Assembly: GCA_002104985.1 (NCBI GenBank)
Contig: MCGO01000131.1
Location: forward strand, 45,844-109,843
Direction: 5' to 3'
Source of the DNA: Rhizoclosmatium globosum
Taxonomy: Eukaryota > Chytridiomycota > Chytridiomycetes > Chytridiales > Chytriomycetaceae
DNA: 64,000 nt
The notes beneath the pieces are model-generated. The model worked only from the letters and a program-made list of their open reading frames with translations, did not search any database and had not been told where the DNA came from. The translations under genes were made by a program, and so were the position numbers. This document shows positions 57,332 to 64,000 of this stretch, in pieces (positions within the stretch are counted from its first letter, which is position 1; every line of letters begins with the position of its first letter).

Positions 57332-58348
57332 ATGTCACTCCTTGCAGCTTCCGCCATCCCTGATCTCACCAAAATGGGTGAATTACTTGCAACTGATCCG
57401 GATATAATCCACGAACGGGACGCCGAGACCAATGCATCCCCGCTCCACTACGCCGCCCAAACGGGAAGCCTCGCCGCCGTTGAGCTCCTCCTCCAGCACG
57501 GCCACCCTTGGAACGAAGTAACCTTCACACACAAAACCGCTGCCGAATTCGCACTCGCCCAGGGCCACAACCACATTTGGGATCGGCTCTTGAACGAAGG
57601 CATCCGAGTTGAAATGCTCCTTGCGATCCTCGGAAAGGGCGAGCAGGACAGTGACACCTTGGACTTGGACGAGGAAACAAGGGCGAAGCTGCTTCCGGTC
57701 GATGCCTCGGACTACTTGAACAAGAAGCTTACTTATTCGGAGGATGGCTCAAAGCTGCTCGATGAGGATGGGAACGGGGTGATGATGGGCTGGGAGGCGC
57801 CGCTGATGGAGAGACATGCGATGGTTATTGCTCCTGCCCCGGGAAAGAGTGTGTTGAATGTCGGTTTTGGTCTGGGAATCATCGATACGTACCTTCAAGA
57901 ACGGGGCGTTGCTCAACACACTATCATTGAAGCGCATCCAGATGTATATGCATTCATGCTGAAACAAGGGTGGGACAAGAAGCCGGGTGTAAAGATTCTG
58001 TTTGGACGTTGGCAGGATGTTGTTGATCAGCTTGAAGTCTATGATGGAATCTTTTTCGATACATTCGGAGAAGATTATGATGCTCTCAAGGAGTTCCATG
58101 AGCTTTTGCCTAATATTCTGGCTGAGGATGGAATCTATTCTTACTTCAATGGGTTGTCAGGATCGAATCCTTTCTTCCACGAAGTCTCTTGCGCTATCTG
58201 TGAGTCTGATTTGCAGGATATGGGAATCGAGACTTCAATCGAAAAGATTGACATGGGTTCCTTGGGGGACGAAGTATGGGATGGAGTACGAAGAGCGTAT
58301 TGGACTCTGCCAATCTACAATCTTCCAACATGTCGCTTTTCAATGTAA
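57332..58348 (+). CDS. RMT2: Protein arginine N-methyltransferase 2 (delta-nitrogen type)
   Basis: Single exon, 338 aa. Fungal/plant Rmt2 methylates the delta nitrogen of an arginine in ribosomal protein L12. The N-terminus carries ankyrin-like repeats (SPLHYAAQTGSLAAVELLLQ), followed by the S-adenosylmethionine-binding domain: VLNVGFGLGIIDTYLQ (motif I), HTIIEAHPDVY (post I), ILFGRWQDVV, YDGIFFDTFGEDY (motif II region). The closing YNLPTCRFSM also fits Rmt2. Begins 70 bp after the CLEC16A-like stop in the same orientation. Confidence 0.93.
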   Translation: MSLLAASAIPDLTKMGELLATDPDIIHERDAETNASPLHYAAQTGSLAAVELLLQHGHPWNEVTFTHKTAAEFALAQGHNHIWDRLLNEGIRVEMLLAILGKGEQDSDTLDLDEETRAKLLPVDASDYLNKKLTYSEDGSKLLDEDGNGVMMGWEAPLMERHAMVIAPAPGKSVLNVGFGLGIIDTYLQERGVAQHTIIEAHPDVYAFMLKQGWDKKPGVKILFGRWQDVVDQLEVYDGIFFDTFGEDYDALKEFHELLPNILAEDGIYSYFNGLSGSNPFFHEVSCAICESDLQDMGIETSIEKIDMGSLGDEVWDGVRRAYWTLPIYNLPTCRFSM

Positions 58349-58438
58349 TGATTATTTTTTGCGTTGTAAACTAGAGTTAAGTATTTCATTCATCGATTTG
58401 TTTCCGAAACACGAAGTCAAGCTGAAACAACGTCCAAA

Positions 58439-60484
58439 ATGAACACACCTTTGACTCCGGCGCCGCAGCAAACCGCCTCACCTGCGCCTTCGCCATCGGG
58501 CATTCGCTCGGCTCGTCGATTGTTGAAAGTGTTGCGAGTGAATCCAGTGACTCATCGGCGACTCAGGCCCAAGTTGCCGCACCGAGAACACCCTTTGGCC
58601 GGCTGCTTTCGTCCCTAACCCTAAAGAAAGACAGTAGCACTACTAGTAATAGTAATAGTAGTAGTACTACCACTAGTAACACCAGCACAACCACTTCGTT
58701 CTTTGGCTCAACCCTCCGCAGAGCAAACACTCTCTCGTCTTCAAAGGCCCAAAAGCATCTTTCTTCACCCGCTTCAATGTCTGATCTTCCACCAATCACC
58801 CACACTTCATCGTCGCCACTGCCACCTTCCTCCTCCAATTCAACTGCTTCAAAGTCTGCCACTTCCTCAGAAACACAGCCAAACATCCGCCGTTCAACAT
58901 CGGTTTCAATTATTCGGTCTCGCGGCGTCGAAGTCCAACCCTCGCATTTCCAGAAAGTAAAGTTGATTGGAAAGGGCGATGTGGGACGGGTCTTTCTGGT
59001 CGTGAGTATCTCGCTCTAAATTGGCCCCACCCGCTATTGCCTAACCACACCCTATTACCTATCAGAAACATATCAAATCTCAAAAGTTTTATGCAATGAA
59101 AGTACTGGAGAAGCGGGAAATGCTCAAGCGAAACAAGGTTAAGCGGGTGCTAGCGGAACAAGAGATTTTAATGACTGCAAACCACCCCTTCATTGTGACG
59201 CTGTACCACTCATTCCAGTCCGAAGAGTACCTGTATTTTGTCATGGAGTACTGTTCTGGTGGAGAGTTCTTTAGGTGAGACACAATTCAATCTATACTGA
59301 TTCCATTCCTCTTGCTTCTTCTTCGAATGCCTGAAGGATGGTATCTCTTGATTCCTCAGTGACTGTATAGCTTGGAATGCTGAACCCATCCCCTATTTTT
59401 ACTTACACGTGTTTTTCTCGTGACAGAACCCTTCAACTGAGACCTGGAAAGTGTCTGAAGGAATCTGAGGCTCGATTCTATGCTGCCGAAGTACTTGCTG
59501 CGTTGGAATATTTACATTTGATGGGCTTTATTTACAGAGACCTTAAACCGGAGAGTGAGTGTTCTTCAGTTTATTGACTTCTCTAACTTTTACAACAAAG
59601 ATATTCTTCTGCACCAAAGTGGCCATATTATGCTTACTGATTTTGATCTCTCCAAACCGTCTGCTTCCATAACGGCTCCATCCTTTGTCAAAACATCCAC
59701 AGTCCAACAACCCTTTACCTTTGGTCGCGACTCAAACAACACATTTGTAGTTGACACCACAATTGATCTCCGCACAAACTCATTTGTCGGAACCGAAGAA
59801 TACATTGCTCCTGAAGTCATTCGCGGGAACGGACACACGATGGCCGTCGATTTTTGGACATTTGGAATCCTGATTTACGAAATGCTCTACGGAACAACCC
59901 CCTTCAAAGGCGCCAACAGAAACGCCACCTTCTACAACGTCATTCACAATGAAGTCACATTCCCCACCCCTGAACTCTCTCACCGCCTTTTCCATCACAC
60001 CCCTGCCTCCTCCGCCAATTCATCCCCAAATGCCCCCGTATCCCCACAAGACGTTTCCAAAAACTGTAAATCAATCGTCACGAAACTCCTCTTCAAAGAC
60101 GATACAAAGCGACTTGGATCCAAAGCGGGTGCTGCCGAAGTCAAACTGCACCCGTTCTTCAAAGACTTGAATTGGGCGTTGTTGCGGAACATGACGCCTC
60201 CGATTATTCCGGCGCAGTATGAGGACTTGGCGGGGAGTGTGGCGAATTTCAGGAATATTAAGGTTGAGTCGTCGGCGTCGTCGACGGCGGCTGTTGGACC
60301 CAGTTTTGATTTTGAGAGGGATGAGGTGTTGGATGCGAGGGCTGGTTCTGTGGGGCCTGGGCGAAGGCCTTTGGTGGGGAGTGCGACTTTGCCGGGTGGT
60401 GCTACAAAGAATTTGGGTGCTTCTAGGAATCCGTTTGAGGCTTTTGAGAGTGTTACGTTGAACAGTTGGGATTTGGAGCGATGA
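58439..60484 (+). CDS. Fpk1/Kin82/Nrc-2-type AGC protein kinase (N-terminal frameshift likely)
   Basis: Ser/Thr kinase of the flippase-kinase group, which controls phospholipid asymmetry and polarised growth in fungi. Exons 58439-59001, 59066-59274, 59427-59554, 59601-60484. Kinase features: glycine loop [13 protein letters not shown], catalytic Lys [35 protein letters not shown], catalytic loop YRDLKPENILL, DFD in place of DFG (DFDLSK, normal for this group), [12 protein letters not shown] and an AGC insert in the activation segment. The C-terminal hydrophobic tail is short. The N-terminus (MNTPLTPAP...) and the Ser/Thr/Asn-rich segment ([11 protein letters not shown]) are in different frames; one extra G near 58500 joins them into 594 codons. 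Otherwise translation would have to start at 58777. Confidence 0.85.
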
Positions 60485-60647
60485 GTTTTGTTTTGAATTG
60501 TGTGTGTGTATGTGATTTTAGAGGTTTTCCCTCTCTCTCCCCTCCTCCCTTTCACTTTCTATATACGTGTTGGTTATCATGGTTTATGGTCCCTGAATAA
60601 AGAGAGTATATTGGTTTTGTTTTGGATTCTTAGAACAAGCATAAGAA

Positions 60648-61259
60648 ATGAAAGTTGAAGCTGTCTCACTCATCGCCTTTGCTGTGCTAACACTGGCAGC
60701 ACCACTTGCACTGTCAATACGGTCGACTGAATCACTTCAACGAATCTTGGAAGATGAACCAACGCTGAGCAATTGCGGAATCGACAATTCATTCTTTGAG
60801 CCTTCATCAATAGTTGCAAATCCGGACCCGCCAATCAAAGGCCAAGACTTGACAATCCAAGTTGTTGGTGATTTGTCTCAGCCACTTGATGTTGGAACCA
60901 GAATTCAGGTGTGCATTCTCTGGTTCACGAAAGTATCCCACAACGTGTACTTATTATAAATGACGTAAATAGATGACGGTAAAAGTTGGACCAATCACTA
61001 TAACCAAACACGAAATCGATGTGTGCGAGCAACTTGAAGAGTCAGGGGAAACGTGCCCATTCCTGAAGGTGAAGTCGTGATGTCAAAAACGTTTCGGATT
61101 CCAGCTGAGATACCACCGGTGAGATTCCCGTTGTTAAATGTAGCCTTGATTCTTATATTTGAGGGTTTTCATCAGGGGAAATACTACTCAAGAATAGAGT
61201 TGTTTGCGCCTGGTGAAATTCTGCCAATCGGATGTGTTCATGGGACTGTGGTGTTTTGA
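60648..61259 (+). CDS. NPC2/ML-domain secreted lipid-transfer protein (apparent frameshift)
   Basis: Exons 60648-60908, 60973-61118, 61176-61259; 163 aa after correction. A signal peptide (SLIAFAVLTLAAPLAL) is followed by the ML domain of NPC2-like sterol or phosphatidylinositol carriers: NCGIDNSFFEPSS, PIKGQDLTIQVVGDL, KHEIDVCEQL, ETCPIPEGE, FRIPAEIPPGKYYSRIELF and IGCVHGTVVF, with Cys pairs in family positions. The frame breaks at ETCP: one extra C in the CCC run at 61056-61058 restores ETCPIPEGEV. The intron at 61119-61175 is a multiple of three and could be retained without a stop, but spliced PPGKY fits the family. Confidence 0.85.
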
Positions 61260-61467
61260 ATAACGGAAACACATTTATGGAATATGTATAAATATTATAA
61301 TATAATGCAATCGCGATAAGATCCGTTGGTATCCCGCCAGAAAGCACGAGACACCATTCCACCCTTATATTCTCGGGAGGCACCAAACAGGGTTTTGGGG
61401 AAAGCATCAAAATCAAAACAAAAAGCGCGTGGTGTGCTTTGCCTCAAAGAAATCAATCGAAAGAAAA

Positions 61468-62244
61468 ATGCTTGCACTGTACTCCAACTGCCGCGATGAA
61501 ATGCCCACAAAGCCTGGCTGCCACCCGTTCCTGCTCATTAGAGAAGATGCAGTCCATAGAGAAGTAACTGATAGCGACTGCCTGCATAAAGAGGTACGAG
61601 TGTTTTAGAGTGCCCTTACTTGCGTGGGTTTGTCTTATCAGGCTAACATCACCTCCCTCAGTTGCATGTTCACTCAGACAAGTCCATCGACGGTATCTTC
61701 ATCAGCGCTAAAGATGCATCCCAGCTTGGGCTTACGGAAACTGGAATGGCAGAGACGTTGTACGGGCCTGTCAAAAGGTATCTTGCTGCGCAAAAATCCG
61801 CTTACAAATGGCTTACACTTGCGCATACATAGATACACACCATTACACATTTCATTCCTCTCGCATTCGCATTCGCTTCCTGTCAAGAACGTGTATCAGC
61901 TTCCACCGCCGTTTGAAAACACACATTTGGAAGGTGGAATCATTGGCATTGCGTTCTTGTTCTCGTTGGGGGTTAGTGTGGCGTATGATCGTGGATTTGT
62001 GTACTTGATTCGGAGTGGGCTTGAGCCGTTGGTGATGGGGGCGGATAGGCCTGATGAAGGGAACAAGGCGGCTGTGAGTCATACTGTGGCTAGCACGGAT
62101 GATGAAGGATTTGCGAAAGTGAATGCGGCGTTTAAAGGGTTTGGGTTGGGACTTGTAGTTGAAAGGGATGAGGATGATGATGACGACGAGGAGGGTGAAT
62201 ATGGAGTTGGGTTTGGGCAGCTTGGTGTAGCAAGCAGAGCTTGA
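61468..62244 (+). CDS. Unrecognised protein with one strong hydrophobic segment
   Basis: Tentative exons 61468-61593, 61662-61777, 61888-62244. The N-terminal part (HPFLLIREDAVHRE... DKSIDGIFISAKDASQ) and C-terminal part (NVYQLPPPFENTHLEGG, then hydrophobic GIIGIAFLFSLGVSVAY) look coding. The second intron does not keep frame with the best donor unless one A is added to the AAAA run at 61773-61776; a weaker donor at 61770 would keep frame. The C-terminus has an acidic run (ERDEDDDDDEE). No family recognised; probably membrane anchored. Confidence 0.5.
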
Positions 62245-62413
62245 ACTCCGATACAACTACAGCTTGCTCATTCCCTTATCCTTCCCTTTCTTCGTTTACG
62301 CTGTGCTGTGTATTATTGCTGTTTAGCTGGTCATGTCTGTAAATAAATCAAAACGCATGGTGGCTGCATGAATATGTGTGTCTATTTCCCAAAAAGCGTT
62401 TGTTATGAAGTCA

Positions 62414-63012
62414 TTATTCTGTAGATAACTTGGATTCGGCAGTATTCCTCTCCATTTGGTCTCGTTGGACCTCTTTGTTTGTCTCTTCCTTCGCAACACT
62501 ATCCCGACCCTCTTTGAAATCCTCGAACGGCTCCTTCTCATTCACGTCCTTTCCAACCTTCCTATTTTATAAGAAGTAAGTTAGAATTCGTGGTACTCTG
62601 AGAACACACTCAACTCTTTTGGCTTTGACTTGTCCTTTCCCTTTGGAATATACTTGTCAATCCCGCCTTTGATCTTTTCATACCGATCTTTCCAGTTCTG
62701 CGGTTTCACTTTCGAGTTTCCGTCAGCTGCAGCAATCGGGCCCGGGACAGCAGGGACACCGGCAGCAAGAGGAACAGCAGCGACAGGTGGTGGTGGGACT
62801 ACACCCACAATATCCGCAGGTACACTGACAGGCACGGGTTTAACGATCCGGTACTGCGGCCGCAGAACAAATGTGTGTATGATTGTGATGAGGAGAATGA
62901 GGGTGAGGAAGATGAAGAAGGGCGAGGATATTAGTTTCTGCCACCATGCCTTTACTTTCTTGCGCATCACGAAATATGTGGCGAAGGTTGCTATGTACAT
63001 TTTGTAGTTCAT
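62414..63012 (-). CDS. Unrecognised single-pass membrane protein with Pro/Ala/Val-rich stalk
   Basis: Exons 63012-62615, 62561-62414; 181 aa. An N-terminal segment (MRKKVKAWWQK) precedes a strong hydrophobic helix (FFIFLTLILLITIIHTFV), then a Pro/Val/Ala-rich stalk, a helix-like part (WKDRYEKIKGGIDKYI) and a charged C-terminus with repeated Lys/Glu/Asp. No domain recognised. The intron donor is the unusual GTTGAG, also used in the capping enzyme. A TTTAGGGTTA motif lies just upstream of the start at about 63023-63032. Confidence 0.6.
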
Positions 63013-63267
63013 GGTGGATGGTTTAGGGTTACGGAATTGATGATAGCGTTGTTTGATGGTGTGGCAGGCGGCAGGGCAGGCGGTAAGGCGGGGGAAGAAA
63101 CGTGGAATGAATTTTTGAAGGCGGACGACTTCGAGAAAAGTTCGATTGAAATTTAAGTATGAACGTGTAGTTTATTTGGGGTTGGATCTCATCATCAATA
63201 TCCAGAGTTTTTAGGCGCCGAAGTAAGAAGAAGGTACAGGGAAAATTACAAGGATAGAAACAGGAAA

Positions 63268-63983
63268 TTAAAACTGCATAACAGAATCTTGCTGCTGTTG
63301 CTGATTATAATATTGTTGATTTTGCGACTGTTGAAGCTGCTGCTGTAATTGTTGCTGCTGTTGCTGTCTTGCCATCCAAATGTGTTGCAAGTGACCTCCA
63401 CCAGCACCGCTTTTGCACAAGGCACAGTCACCACGAGATAACTGAGCAGCCTGCCTCTGTTGGTTCTGGTGACGCGACAGGTGGTTATAGTAGGAGGACA
63501 CGTCTGAGAGTGTTGCATCGCTGTCAATCTCTTGATCATCGTCTGTCATCATCATGGTCATATTGACATCCAGCTGGGTTTGCTGTGCCAGCAGATCCGA
63601 GTGGGACAGCCAGACATCGCTGGCTGAAGGAGTAGGAGGAAGGTACGGGGTTGACGTGCCGGTGCTGCTAAAGAGGGGAGGAACTTGGGCTGTCGCGAGA
63701 GACGGACTATCCATTGAATTTGAGTTGATGCGCTTTGACTGAATGTCCTAGATTGGTTCAATACGTTAATATAACCATTAAACTTGTAATAAAGGGAAGG
63801 TTGCAGGAAGGTACAAGCATCAGGAACAAGGATACTTACCCAGCTTGTCTCTGATTCGTCCATACAATCATCTTCATCGAAACCTTTCCGTTTCCGGTCT
63901 CTACTTGCTCCAAATCCACTGAGCACAGGCTTTTGGAGGCCTTGAAGTGGAGCAATTGGAGTCGGAGCGAACGAGAAGGACAT
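63268..63983 (-). CDS. Unrecognised Gln-rich protein
   Basis: Exons 63983-63840, 63747-63268; 207 aa. The N-terminus has a possible nuclear signal (RDRKRKGFDEDD). The middle is Ser/Thr/Pro-rich, then acidic (TDDDQEIDSD). A short segment GDCALCKSGAGGGHLQHIW contains a Cys-x2-Cys and two His that could form a small metal site. The C-terminus is mostly Gln (QQQQQQLQQQLQQ, NQQQQQD), encoded by CAG/CAA mixtures. Composition resembles a transcription or signalling regulator, but no family is identified. Confidence 0.65.
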
Positions 63984-64000
63984 TTGAAAGGTTCGCTGGG

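Noticed and set aside
1..64000. tRNA genes, rRNA, CRISPR arrays, insertion sequences, operons
   Set aside because: None seen: no B-box-like cloverleaf, no repeat-spacer arrays, and intron-rich nuclear gene structure makes bacterial elements inapplicable.

Overview
The window looks like nuclear DNA of a flagellated (zoosporic) fungus, most likely a chytrid. The reasons are: genes split by very short GT-AG introns (mostly 44-55 nt); fungal-type genes (Rmd5/GID2, a fungal-style separate mRNA guanylyltransferase, Rmt2, an Fpk1/Nrc-2-type kinase, a Def1-like protein); ciliary genes (a DNAH6-type inner-arm dynein heavy chain, the p28/DNALI1 light chain, a sperm-tail PG-rich repeat protein); and a Crinkler/RHS-type NTPase-nuclease, a family common in chytrids and oomycetes. 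I could place about 35 genes. Spacing is tight, with overlapping promoters and 3' ends as little as 8 bp apart.

Layout. 1-10.9 kb: 3' part of the dynein heavy chain. 11.2-13.6 kb: a leucine-rich-repeat protein with a seven-helix membrane domain, built from 72-bp phase-2 exons. 13.7-17.8 kb: divergent peptide deformylase, an RNase HI-like gene, a Crinkler/RHS-like gene, and a decayed copy of part of the RNase HI-like gene. 17.8-25.1 kb: CoA ligase (-) and ALG12 mannosyltransferase (+) sharing a 32-bp promoter, then RMD5 and the mRNA capping enzyme (-). 25.4-29.0 kb: GNAT acetyltransferase, LtrA-like membrane protein, CREST-like membrane protein, RNase P subunit p29. 29-33 kb: the PG-rich axonemal protein and p28. 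33-35.5 kb: three tandem paralogous membrane proteins. 35.6-43.7 kb: peroxisomal-type acyl-CoA dehydrogenase, two lipid-droplet hydrolase paralogs flanking DDX47/Rrp3, and an SLC9B-type antiporter. 44-52.6 kb: F-box/LRR protein, paraoxonase/strictosidine-synthase-like protein, split RGS protein, an acidic unknown, and a Def1/UBAP2-like Q-rich protein. 52.6-54.5 kb is gene-poor. 54.5-64 kb: CLEC16A-like protein, Rmt2, Fpk1-type kinase, NPC2-like lipid carrier, and three unrecognised genes.

Two patterns cut across genes. First, at least five otherwise good genes need a single inserted base at a short homopolymer to read through (ALG12, LtrA-like, CLEC16A-like, kinase, NPC2-like), always a one-base loss, which points to assembly error before biology. 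Second, many genes on both strands switch abruptly from C/A-ending codons in the 5' part to G/T-ending codons in the 3' part; I know of no standard explanation.

Themes shared between genes: flagellar motility (dynein heavy chain, p28, PG-rich protein); peroxisomal fatty-acid handling (CoA ligase and acyl-CoA dehydrogenase both end in Ala-Lys-Leu, a type 1 peroxisomal signal); lipid metabolism (two LDAH paralogs, NPC2-like); RNA processing (capping enzyme, p29, Rrp3). All exon borders were inferred by eye from GT-AG signals, reading frame and family conservation; for most multi-exon genes I checked that the summed exon length is a multiple of three.
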